Origin: Telopea speciosissima
Taxonomy: Eukaryota > Streptophyta > Magnoliopsida > Proteales > Proteaceae
Direction of reading: 5' to 3'
Assembly: GCF_018873765.1 (NCBI RefSeq)
Contig: NC_057925.1
Span: forward strand, 9,869,568-9,933,567
Length of the DNA stretch: 64,000 nt
In this document: in pieces, positions 35,466-44,231 of the stretch
Position numbering within the stretch: position 1 is the stretch's first letter
Layout of the letters: every line of letters begins with the position of its first letter
Notes under the pieces: model-generated
The model's database searches: none
What the model saw: only the letters and a program-made list of their open reading frames with translations
What the model was told of the DNA's origin: nothing
Position numbers and translations under genes: made by a program

Positions 35466-38118
35466 TCTTTTTTTAAAGCAATTGCAGAAAGAAAACAAGA
35501 ATGATAACGAGAATATATTCAAATCTTCTAGCATAGTATTTAAGCCTAGTACAGAGCTATGATGCTGGGGGAAGAGAATAAGAAAGAGAATTGTTTAATC
35601 TTGTAGATTCTGAGAACATCTTTTTTTTGGGGGGATAAGAGTATCTAGGCCTCGTTACATATCTATAATGACAAGTAGAGAATATCTAAGCCTTGTAGAG
35701 AAGTATCTAAGGTCCTTTGGTGTTTCCATTATGGGAATTCCCTTTCAGGCGGTTGCTGGACTAAATTACTCATTGAAAATTTAATAAATTCTTCCCTCAG
35801 GTCAATGCTCGCAAATAAATAATCCTTACATCTTAGTTATTTCTCATAAAGATTATGTATTTTACCATGCTGTTGTAGATTAACACGAATCTACACACTT
35901 AAAAATTGCTAATTTTGTTTGTGTTCTTTGCACTTTTTAGGATATTTCTTTTCTAGGAATGGTAAGATGGGGCCCGAACCCGAAACAAAATCTTATATTA
36001 CAGGCAGGAGTCTTTGTAAACATCCACAAGCATCCGAGATTAGATGGTGAACATCTCTTTATACAACTTATCAGGAGTCAAAAAGTGAAAGTTCATACAG
36101 TTACAGAACGAAGCCCAATAGTCAGCTGTACTATTTGGAAATGGTATTAGACTCTAAATGAAAACATTTGGGTGTTATTATGACTCAATGGTATTAGACC
36201 CAAAATGAGAACATATGGGTGGTATTATGACTCAAAAGTGAAGGCAGCTGACATATTCGTTTACATAGATATCCTTATAATAGATGTAGCTTAAGTCCTT
36301 AAAACTTATCTTACCATATGTTTTGTTAGGAGTGGCAATGGATCGTGACTAGGTGCGTCATATTGAATTTGCCTCAACCCTCACATGACCTCTTTACTTA
36401 AAGTATCAAGTTATTTAACCCTAAAGCAACCTCTCAATAAATGGGTTGTGTTTTTGTCAACCCATTGTATTTTATTATGCCAATGGTTCTATTAGTTTCT
36501 TTGTATTACTTTATCATATCAGGCATTGGCTTAATTTTGTGTCAATGCGTCATGTTGGGTGGTGTTAGTTAGGTTCTTGTTATTTAACCTGTACAGTTAA
36601 CAACTATCAGATATGCTCATGTGCTTTTGTATTAAAGTTAATAAACTAGAACACTTTTAAAGAATCACTTTTTGCTTTATTAGGAACAACAGGCCATGCT
36701 GGAGAATGAGACTTTACGCAGGCAGGCAAGCCAAAGATTTTTATGATTTCTGATGGAAGTTTCTCTTAAATGCTATTTTGACACTTATATTACTATTCTA
36801 CTTTTGCCCATAAATTTTTAGGTTGAGGAGCTTAAAGGTCTGCTTCTGTCTACTGAACGTCCAATGCCACCTTTTCTTCAATTCGAGCCTGTGAGAGGGA
36901 AATATGCTCTCGTAAAGCCTGATGTAATAAGTTCAAGTGTGATTTGTAATTGTGCAGTGGAGAAGCAAGTTGATTCAGACACTTCGTTGCACTTGGGGTA
37001 ATATTCTGTCCTTAATTTAAACATGTATGCATTTTATTTCTTGTGAGTGATAAGTATTTTGCAGATTTTATAATCCTGAGAATTCCAATGAGGATGAACT
37101 TGAAAACACACCAGTTCTTTTTTGTTGATTATAGACCTCAGACTCTCTATGAGTTTATAGTCTGAATTTATTTATGATTTATTTTTGTCTAGTAAGATCA
37201 AATGATAATGATATGTCCTTACCAAAGTGTCTCTAGATAACAAAATTAAAACTGCTATTGACATAGCTCCAAGGTTTTTTTTTTTTTTTTTTAGGCTCAT
37301 ATTGCTCCAAGTCTAGTAGTTAAAAATGTCGAGCATTTTGGAGTATGTGAGTTATTCCTTTGGTCTGTTCTTTTGGAGCATTTGAGTTATTCCTATGGTC
37401 TGTTCTTTAAGTAAAGCCAGGGCCTGGAAGGTAGAGAGCTTCCTCTTATGACCACTGAAGTAAGACATAAAATATAGTATCAGAATTCTTTGCTACTTGA
37501 ACATATTGTAACTGTGGATGAGGCGAGGCTCCGTACCATGATTTAGTCATTTTTACAGAAAATTGAATCACTTTTTTAGTAGTCCATTATGGGGTACATA
37601 CCTGAAAAAAAGGGAAGATGGAAGTCTATGAAGTGCACAATTCTTTAGTGAAAGTAGGGTATCAAGGCATCCATTGTAATTTGAAGCAGCCCAAACTCGT
37701 GCTGTTTCCACTTGTTAAACAATAACAATAATAATATAGAATTGCATTTGCTTATAAGTCATCACTTGCAAGTCACGATTTGGAAATTGGCAGTTAAATG
37801 AAATTTACATTTTCTGTTGGTCATTTTTATTGTCTTTGTTTGTTCGATAAACTAGGTCCCATCATTGGTCATGCAGTATGTATCTCTCATTTTTTTGTTG
37901 CTTGTTCATCATTTGCTGCTTTAAAGCATAAAGGATATGTCCTACTATCTCACAATAAGAAAATAATTATTTGTTTTCAGCTACCAATTTTGCACTATCG
38001 TCTTATTTCCTCTTTTCTTTTTTCTGGTAGGTTGTCAAATGAAGTTTTCCGCAAGAGAAAAGCACCTGAAGGAGCATCTTGCTCCAATGATTCTGGGGCT
38101 GGAAGGGCTCCATCCTAA
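18105..38118 (+). CDS. AGL15: AGL15-like MIKC MADS-box transcription factor (8 exons)
   Basis: Exons by splice sites and phase: 18105-18286, 21380-21455, 34366-34430, 34535-34634, 35303-35344, 36684-36725, 36822-36997, 38031-38118; 771 nt, 256 residues. Residues 1-61 are a MADS domain (starts [25 protein letters not shown], ends [10 protein letters not shown]) most like AGL15. Residues 87-170 form the K domain ([17 protein letters not shown]; exon sizes 65, 100, 42 and 42 are standard for MIKC genes). The C-terminal region ends with LHLGL (225-229), the EAR-like repression motif position of AGL15, then RKRKAPE. AGL15 proteins act in the nucleus as dimers at CArG boxes, promote embryogenesis and repress flowering (family knowledge). 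Intron 6 has a GC donor. Intron 2 is 12.9 kb, owing to a Copia insertion. AGL18 is the closest alternative identity. Confidence 0.88.
18981..19448. mobile_element. Repeat element in AGL15 intron 1, GATTCCGG-rich
   Basis: Ends TGGGTTTAAAAATTCGG and, inverted, TGGGTTTACAAGATGG suggest terminal inverted repeats. No convincing target duplication is visible. The interior contains a tandem duplication of about 180 bp: the stretch from about 19070 (GCCTCGCTGTGCAATG) recurs from about 19249 (GCCTCACTGTACAGTG). Frames over it are not coding. Confidence 0.5.
20521..20551 (-). mobile_element. Minimal L1 tail insertion
   Basis: A 31-bp insert made of a T run followed by GGTAGGATAAA is bounded by AATGCTTGCTCA (20509-20520) and AATGCTTGATCA (20552-20563), 11 of 12 identical. 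The T run plus GGTAG looks like an inverted L1 3' end (compare AGGTAGAAAG at 6420), so this reads as an extremely 5'-truncated LINE insertion. Confidence 0.5.
22273..22541 (+). repeat. Copia 5' LTR
   Basis: Starts TGTTAGAAGTCATG and ends GAATCTAAC, giving short GTTAG/CTAAC inverted termini. It holds extra TCTCT units compared with the 3' LTR. Confidence 0.92.
22543..22554 (+). other. Copia primer-binding site (tRNA-iMet)
   Basis: TGGTATCAGAGC immediately follows the 5' LTR, the usual minus-strand primer site of plant Copia elements. Confidence 0.9.
23754..24165 (-). repeat. Truncated 3' LTR of nested element
   Basis: Shares most bases with 28604-29013, with a few short indels. It stops at CGAGCCC, where the right copy continues into a TATA-containing segment. 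Confidence 0.65.
25851..26297 (-). pseudogene. Gag-like remnant in nested element
   Basis: A 148-codon minus-strand frame starts [11 protein letters not shown] and continues AIEKQLSQ, a coiled-coil-like segment reminiscent of the gag C-terminus of non-autonomous Gypsy derivatives. No zinc knuckle, protease or polymerase was found. The identity is weak. Confidence 0.35.
28491..28497 (-). promoter_or_regulatory. TATA box in nested element's 5' LTR
   Basis: Minus strand CCTATATAAGC. A second TATAAATA word occurs near 28060 on the same strand. Both fit LTR promoters. Confidence 0.45.
32973..33461. mobile_element. hAT-type MITE in Copia pol end
   Basis: Terminal repeats CATAGTTGTCACGGCGTC and, inverted, CATAGTTGTCATGGCGTC, with a perfect 8-bp target repeat CTCCTCAG (32965-32972 and 33462-33469). 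The interior carries CCATGGCG words near the ends and a GA-rich tandem region (about 33170-33380) built on GAAATCGAAGAGGGAAAG. The Lys/Arg/Glu-rich frames over it (33119-33394 and neighbours) are repeat artefacts. A short sister copy lies at 54333-54449. Confidence 0.85.
33531..33800 (+). repeat. Copia 3' LTR
   Basis: Matches the 5' LTR start to end. It differs in a few bases (for example TAGGGGTAG for GGGGGTAG) and by an added CCTCCAATCTCTT-type stretch. Confidence 0.92.
35422..35460. repeat. CT/CA microsatellite in AGL15 intron 5
   Basis: A (CT)n run passes into (CA)n, 60 to 120 bases after exon 5. Confidence 0.85.
36143..36236. repeat. 47-bp tandem duplication in AGL15 intron 5
   Basis: Two units start GGTATTAGAC and end TTATTATGACTCAA, differing by a few bases. 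Confidence 0.7.
37274..37303 (-). mobile_element. Minimal L1 tail insertion in AGL15 intron 7
   Basis: A T run plus AGGCTCATATT is bounded by GCTCCAAG on both sides (37266-37273, 37304-37311). It is similar in form to the insert at 20521-20551. Confidence 0.4.
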
Positions 38119-39359
38119 TACTTCCTGAAGTCTTTTATCTCATCTTGCAACGAGTAATGCTGCTGGATACCTCGAGTTGTCCTCTGTTACTGGTTGAAAA
38201 GTATAGAATTGAAACAGTGATCATAGCAAATATGACAATTCTCATTTACTTGTAGTTTTCTTAAATTGGTGGCTTGTGGATCATCTGACAAGCTTTAGGT
38301 ACTCTTTTTTTTCTAAAGAGGGAATATCTGGATTTTTGTAGGTTGTGCATGAAATATTAGTGTTATAGTGTCATGTAGCTAGTTTGACTTATTTTGGTGT
38401 AATGAAGTCATTTGCTTATTAGGGTCTCTCTTAGTTTGGTGCAATGATACTTACATTTGAGTTTCTGTTGGTACTTAATGGCTTGTTATACAATTTCTTT
38501 GTTATTGTATGGAATATAAAATGCTGTTTTTGTAAAATATCATTATTTCTTACAAAATTTCCACTTAATCTAATATAGTTATGAGAAGAGTGAGTATTTT
38601 CTAATTAAACATTAATAAATCAGTAACATAGTAATTTTTCATGAGAGTTTACAAATGAGTTGGTTCCGAAGACTCCAGAACATGCTGTCGCAATTTGTAC
38701 TTTTCTATAGATTGCAGATGGTAGCATCCTTGTGGTTTCTACTTCAGATTCATTAATTGTTTGAAGATCTTTATCTTGATATTTTTTTTTTTAAATGATT
38801 GCTATTACACTACAGGGTATCTATAGCTTTTATCAAAATTTTCTGGGCAGGGGACTCTCGGCCAATGTTTAGTCCCCTTTTCTTTAAAGCAAATTCAAAA
38901 AACAGAGATTTTCCCATCATGTTTACATACTGCACTACTTTTTAACTCAACATTCTTGTTGAGAGCAAAACTTTCAGATTTTTTTTTCAAGTTCAACCAT
39001 GACCTGATCCACATCACATTTTTGTTTAACTGTTTAGTGAGAGTTTGGCCTTAAAATTGACCCCAAAAAATTAGAACTGGGGTGGTTCTTCCATTCTCTT
39101 GCTAGTGTACTCTGTCAACGAATTCCCTTCCGGGAAACTTAATTGTTTAAAACGATTCGTAAATCAGCTTAAAGATATGAAAAAACAAGGAAAAAGATTT
39201 TATTTCATAATTGGTTTACAAATTCGGTGAGTTATATATATACAATATGATTCTAAACAATGAAATCTCTTGGGAAGAAAAAAGAATGTCTAAGATTTGT
39301 ACAATGGAATTCTTTTAGGGCAATTCATGAATCTAAACAATGAAACTAATGGTATGTTC
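38119..39359. other. AGL15 3' UTR and convergent intergenic region
   Basis: Follows the AGL15 stop. An AATATAAAATG word near 38513 could serve as a poly(A) signal. The BPS1-like gene ends at the other side on the minus strand, so both 3' UTRs fall here. No other gene seen. Confidence 0.45.
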
Positions 39360-40283
39360 CTATTTCATCCTTTGGTGGAGGCTAGCCAGCAAATAATTTC
39401 TCTTCAACAGAACCTCTGAGAAAAGCCGATTAACCTCCTCTCCAACATCTTCCAACAGCTTCCTCAATATCTCAACTCTTCTTCGTAATTCCTCTGCCAC
39501 AGCACTGCTTGGTCCTCCACAAGTAACTGCAACAAGCTGAGCAACTCCATTATTCACCTCCCTTACCTCAAACAGACCCCCTTTCGCCATCATCTCTTCA
39601 CAGACACGTGTATGCAAACTCATCAATGAAGAATTAGGGAACCCATCAATATACTTCTTGAGCTTCAAGCATGATTCAATGTCTCGACATAGACTTGATT
39701 CCACAACACCACATACCCAAAAGCCGACGACCTTCATAATTGCCATAGCTTGACCAATAATCCATTCTTTCTCTGAGGAACTTTTTTCTGCCTCCCTTCT
39801 GATTTCATTCTCTTCTCCTTCCCAATTCTTGTTGGAACCAAGTGGCTGAATTGCTTTCAGAAGTTCCATTGCAAGGGAAGGTGAATTCTCCAGAAGGCTT
39901 AAGGCATGAGAGAGAGACATACGAGCTTGACCCAGATGGGAAACAGAGGAGGTTATGGAGTTGAGGAGCTCAAGCAATTTCAAGCTGACTCTAAGATACT
40001 CATCGACAGAAGGGGCTTTCCATCTATCCATTGGGTAGTCGATATCCAATATAAGTTTACCAAATGCTTTGTTCATGGTGGGAAGAAGCTGCAAACATTG
40101 CTGAATCCATGACAAGGTCAGGATTTCTGATCTGGGTTTGGAAGACAAAGAGAATTGAATCAAGCATGTCGAAATCTCGGATTCGAATTCTTGTAGAGAA
40201 GCAGAAAATGCTTCTTCTTGTTGGTGGCTGTGGTGATTATCCAGTTTGGAGAAGTGATTGTGTGAACGGGTCAAGAGAAACAT
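39360..40283 (-). CDS. BPS1/ROH1-like protein (BYPASS1 family), intronless
   Basis: A single uninterrupted 307-codon frame on the minus strand with ATG at 40283 and TAG at 39360. It begins MFLLTRSHNHFSKLDNHH, has SLSWIQQCLQLLP and AFGKLILDIDYPMDRW near residues 55-88, a leucine-rich stretch SVDEYLRVSLKLLELLNSI, then SHLGQARMSLSHALSLLENS, a pattern I associate with plant BPS1-like/ROH1-like (DUF793) proteins. The C-terminal third is helical and acidic. In Arabidopsis BPS1 limits a root-derived mobile signal that stops shoot growth, and ROH1 interacts with exocyst Exo70; biochemical activity is unclear. A TATA word is 69-75 bp upstream. Convergent with AGL15. Which family member it is cannot be told here. 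Confidence 0.85.
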   Translation of the reverse strand: MFLLTRSHNHFSKLDNHHSHQQEEAFSASLQEFESEISTCLIQFSLSSKPRSEILTLSWIQQCLQLLPTMNKAFGKLILDIDYPMDRWKAPSVDEYLRVSLKLLELLNSITSSVSHLGQARMSLSHALSLLENSPSLAMELLKAIQPLGSNKNWEGEENEIRREAEKSSSEKEWIIGQAMAIMKVVGFWVCGVVESSLCRDIESCLKLKKYIDGFPNSSLMSLHTRVCEEMMAKGGLFEVREVNNGVAQLVAVTCGGPSSAVAEELRRRVEILRKLLEDVGEEVNRLFSEVLLKRNYLLASLHQRMK

Positions 40284-40351
40284 GAGACAAATTATACACA
40301 GAAGTGAAGAAGGATTTGAATTGGATTTATCAGTTTGTGGGTTGAGCTTTG

Positions 40352-40358
40352 TTATATA
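40352..40358 (-). promoter_or_regulatory. TATA box of BPS1-like gene
   Basis: Minus strand CCTATATAAC, about 70 bp before the start codon at 40283, at a sensible spacing for a short 5' UTR. Confidence 0.55.
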
Positions 40359-40839
40359 GGTTGGACATTGGGAGCTGCACTGGTGGTGTCTTGGTTACAA
40401 CTTTTGACGAGGAAAACTAAGAGAGTTGGGTAGACCATTGGAAGGCTTCAAAAAGGCGTAGGTTCCTGGTGGCGGTCAAATGTGCTTATCTCTTCTGGTG
40501 TTTGTGTTCTAACTTTATCATATGTGTCAAACCAACACGTTTCCGCCGCAATTCTACGTATATTGCTGCGCACGCAATGGCCCCAAGGATAGGAAGAAAC
40601 CTGCAAGGACCAGTGGGGTCCACGTACTGAGATGAGCTGTGTATGAACTTATGCACGATGTGAAGCATATCCTCTAGGTGATGCCTAGTCAGCGCGACTC
40701 AATAGGGTGTCCAGCCCTACACTGGGCTCCACTCCAAATACAGTGGGACCCATCCCTTTATTGGAGTGGTTTCCATTGTATGTTGGCTACCCAATGGGCC
40801 ATAAACTACATGGTCTCGAGTCCATTGGGGGTAGCACGA

Positions 40840-41017
40840 GACCGGATTGTCTCCTTGTACAAGTACCGTCCAAGGCTCTTCAGGACCACTCACATGAAAT
40901 TTACTGTGGGATCAATAGGAGGAGTGGATTCCATGTGATCCCACACTGTATTCCATGTGAGTGGTCCTGGAGGGAGCTTTGGACGGTATTTGTACAAGGA
41001 CACAATCGGCACTAGGA
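40840..41017. mobile_element. Palindromic MITE A
   Basis: The left arm ATTGTCTCCTTGTACAAGTA with CCGTCC and GGACCACTCACATG is matched in reverse by the right arm at about 40952-41009. TAGCACGA lies on both sides (40832-40839 and 41018-41025). Mutator-like from size and repeat length; no coding sequence. Confidence 0.65.
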
Positions 41018-41025
41018 TAGCACGA

Positions 41026-41214
41026 ATTTTTATCCTGTCCTGTTCCCTGTCCGAACAGGACCGTCCAGTCACCTCATAGGGGATGCAAAATGATGACTTA
41101 ACCTCCCTCAGACAGTGTGTTCGGGTAGGGGGTTAGGTCATCATTTTACACCTCCTATGAGGGGACTGGACGATCCTGTTTTGGCAGCAAACAGGAGACA
41201 ATAACGATTCAGGG
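41026..41214. mobile_element. Palindromic MITE B, adjacent to A
   Basis: Inverted arms carry CAGGACCGTCCAGTC / GACTGGACGATCCTG and GATGACTTAACC / GGTTAGGTCATC. Flanked by TAGCACGA (41018-41025) and TAGCACTA (41215-41222), so it shares one target copy with MITE A. Confidence 0.6.
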
Positions 41215-41222
41215 TAGCACTA

Positions 41223-42049
41223 CCTAGACATGTTTGAAAAATGGAATTTGACCATGAATCTTATTAAATGTTGATTTTTAAAATTCATTTTGGAATCATT
41301 CATGAATGCACTTTGATCTTTTATTTATTTTTTTAATTTTTTTAGTCAGTAAAATAATAAAAAGATAATGAAACTTATCTTTTGTAGCTAGATTTATAAG
41401 ATCTCTAAATAAATTTTTTTAAAAATCAAAGATTTATAGAAATATTTGCTTCTTCTTTCTGATTACAGTTTCTAAAGTTTCAGCCGATTCAGGCCAATTC
41501 TTGATTGATTTCGATCTGGTTCGAATAAGAATCAATGGAAGTCGATCTCCAATCCTGCATTTCAAAACCTTGCTCCCTACTATATTACAATCTAAGAAAA
41601 CTGCTTCCAAAATTTTATTATTAAATATGTTTTCGTTATACATATTTCAATAGCCAACAAATTTTTAAAGCATACAACATTTAGTTTATTAAGAACAATA
41701 TTTTTTTAATATTAGGGATTATTATATTGCATGAACTGAGGAAGGTGGTAAGACATGAGCTTTTGTTCTCCATGGGTTTGACGAAAATAATGTCTTTATG
41801 ATTAAGAATAGGAGATGAATATCTTGGTTTCTTAAGAAACAAAAGATATGGAGTAACTTTTGGGTTATCAGAAGTTTCTTGGGTACTCTTGGGTTACAAG
41901 AATTCAATTTAAAATGTGAAAAAAGTCACAAGTCAAACGGATTTTTATCTCATTAAGATTTTTTCTTTGAAAGTTTCTTTGCGAAAGCAGGGGTAAGTAC
42001 CCTCCTCAGATCGTCCAGTGACGGGAATCTCATGCACTGGATACACCCT
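41223..42049. other. AT-rich intergenic, no gene seen
   Basis: Only short unsupported frames. A GATTTCGATCTGGTTCG-type stretch at about 41480-41550 looks like another remnant of the GATCGG-rich repeats. Confidence 0.4.
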
Positions 42050-43100
42050 TTAAGACTTTTATTTTTTATTTATTTTTTTTTCTTGGGGATGAAATAAGAC
42101 TTTGAATTAAAACATAATTGGAAAATTATCCAACATACAATACGAAGATAGTTGATATGTTCTACCATGTTGTGCTAGATTGTGTGCTGGCTGGATGAGA
42201 TGTCTAGATTGTTTAATTAAGTTTACAGACTGAATAACTTAAATAAAGTCTGAATATCAAAGAGTAAATGGTAGAGTTCCCAAGGCCAAGGATGATCATC
42301 TTGAGTTTGTTAACCAGTTCTCGAGCTCCTCAGAATCAATCCAGATAGTCAGTTTCCTACATTCTAGTAGAAGTACACTTTCAATTCCTTCTTTGAGTCC
42401 TTTGAGCTCCGTTTCCTGTGTTGCCCCTACAATTCTAGAGTTCATTGATGATGCAAATAAATCATGTTTGTTTATAATGACGGATCCACATCCCCCTTTT
42501 TTTTTGTGGTGGGGTCAAAGCTGCCATCTGTGATTATAATGCTAAATTTCATAGTGTCCAAGTTCAGGTAAAACTCAATAGTGGGTGGGATTTGATGTTG
42601 TGATGAATTCCCGTTTTGTGAAAGGAGAGCATCTTCCTCCACAACACAAAAAATTCGGTTATCACCGACCCACCTGTGTATCCGCTGAAGAATTGAAGTC
42701 GGATGGATCTTGTGGTCTTAAAACACTACACTGTTCCTGTTTTGCCAAATGAAGTATAGAGTAATGCTTGCTATACTAAGCAATCTATCTCCATCAGATT
42801 TGGAAATGGAAGAGTTGTAGATCAACTATGAGAACACATCCTGTAAATTATGTCCTTGAAAGTATTCTGTTCGAAGTCCCAAAGGGTCTGCTGTCCAAAT
42901 TCTTTTTGAGAAGGGCATGATTGAAAAATATATATGCCATTGTGTCTCAATTCCTTCATGACATATTGGGCAGAATGTGGAAGTAGAATGTATCCATTGT
43001 AGTTTTTCTCCAGTTGCCACTCCTTCAATTCATTGAGAACTTTCTATGGAAAGAGCTTGAATTTTGGGTGGATTTATTTTCCAGATCCTGGACAATAGTT
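42050..43100 (-). mobile_element. 3' fragment of a LINE (zinc-binding and RNase H)
   Basis: On the minus strand a zf-RVT-like piece (HNGIYIFQSCPSQKEF at about 42900-42950) is followed by translated RNase H sequence (IITDGSFDPTT at about 42500, then ATQETELKGLKEGIE near 42400). A T-rich run at about 42060-42080 may be its tail. The frames are broken by stops. Only the last part of the element remains. Confidence 0.65.
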
Positions 43101-43262
43101 AATTCCTTTGGCTGATTATCCAAAAACCAAATAAGCTGCAACACTTTTGGTAGATAGAATACCAGATTTTGATATTGTGGTGAAGAGATTGTTGTTAGAT
43201 TGTGAGGATGGATCGGCTAATCGTTTGAGGAAATAAGCAGCAAATAAGAGGGGTGTTCCAAA

Positions 43263-43445
43263 TAATTATCTGCTCTATTTTCCTGTCCGGTTCATTTCCC
43301 CAAGTTCCTCTAATAGGGTTAAGTGGGTGGGCGAAAATGATCACCCTATCCCCTGCCTGAACACATTGCCTGGGTGGGGGTCCACCCCCCTATTAGAGGG
43401 ACTTGGGGAAATGGACCAGGCAGGGAAATGGAGCAGATAATTTTC
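43263..43445. mobile_element. Palindromic Mutator-type MITE, copy 1
   Basis: AATTATCTGCTC at the left is inverted at the right, followed inward by arms matching CATTTCCCCAAGT. Flanks TGTTCCAAA / GGTTCCAAG (43254-43262, 43446-43454) share seven central bases of nine. Confidence 0.65.
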
Positions 43446-43487
43446 GGTTCCAAGATTTCTCTATCAATAACTCGTTAACCGAAGTAT

Positions 43488-43650
43488 GGAAAATTATCAC
43501 CTGCGGTTCTCTGCCTGGTACAGCTCTCTAGTGCCTCTAATAAGAGAGGGGTGGACTCCACTCGGGCAAGAGTTAAGGTGGTCATTTCCGCCCCCTATGA
43601 GAGGAATTGCAAGAACTGTACAAGGCAGGAACTGCAAGGGATAAAGATCT
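43488..43650. mobile_element. Palindromic Mutator-type MITE, copy 2
   Basis: Flanked by a perfect 9-bp repeat CCGAAGTAT (43479-43487, 43651-43659). The arms AATTATCACCTGCGGTTC and, inverted, CTTTATCCCTTGCAGTTC share CTGCCT-GTACAG further in. Related to the copies at 43263 and 63729. Confidence 0.7.
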
Positions 43651-43747
43651 CCGAAGTATAATGCAGATTTGGTTGCACGGATGGCAGTAGGTAATAGATC
43701 AGGATCGTCTCTAGAGAGCAGGGAACGGCCAGGGCATTGCAGGCCGT

Positions 43748-43804
43748 TGGGCTGTACCGCACACATCCCTAGGCATGCGCCGAGATGTGTGCGGCACAGC
43801 TCAA
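43748..43804. repeat. Imperfect hairpin, GC-rich
   Basis: GGGCTGTACCGCACACATC and its near inverse GATGTGTGCGGCACAGCTC face each other over about 20 bases. Probably the core of another palindromic element; ends not resolved. Confidence 0.55.
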
Positions 43805-44231
43805 CCACTGGATGCTCCCTGGCAGCACCCTGGGCGCACGCCTCCCTGGAGACGAGCTAAATTCGTAGGTAATTCCCATTTAGAAGTGGAATCTAGGGAT
43901 CAGACCTTAACACTTTCTTTGAGTTCAAGCATTATAATGAATTTTTACATTGGACAACGAAGATCACTCCATGTTAAGGTATGCTTTTTAATTAATCTTA
44001 AACTGTAAAGGCGATCGTGCGAATGAATAGGAAAGAAGAATCCGAAGATAGAAAAGAAAAAGGGAAAATTTTCTTCCACGGTGAAAGGTTCTTTATTAGG
44101 AGATAAGGTAGCTTCATTGGCAAGTTGATTTGCTTTTGTATTCCCTCAGGGTGTTTGAAGAGGATGTAGTCAAATTGCTTTGCATATTTTTTTTGGTAGA
44201 AAATTTGCTTTGCATTTTTACTATAGGTAAC

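Noticed and set aside
37798..38118. Stand-alone 106-codon frame
   Set aside because: Only the last 88 bases are coding (AGL15 exon 8); the first part is intron 7 read through.
39906..40285. Plus-strand frames over the BPS1-like gene
   Set aside because: Antisense shadows of a well-supported minus-strand coding sequence.
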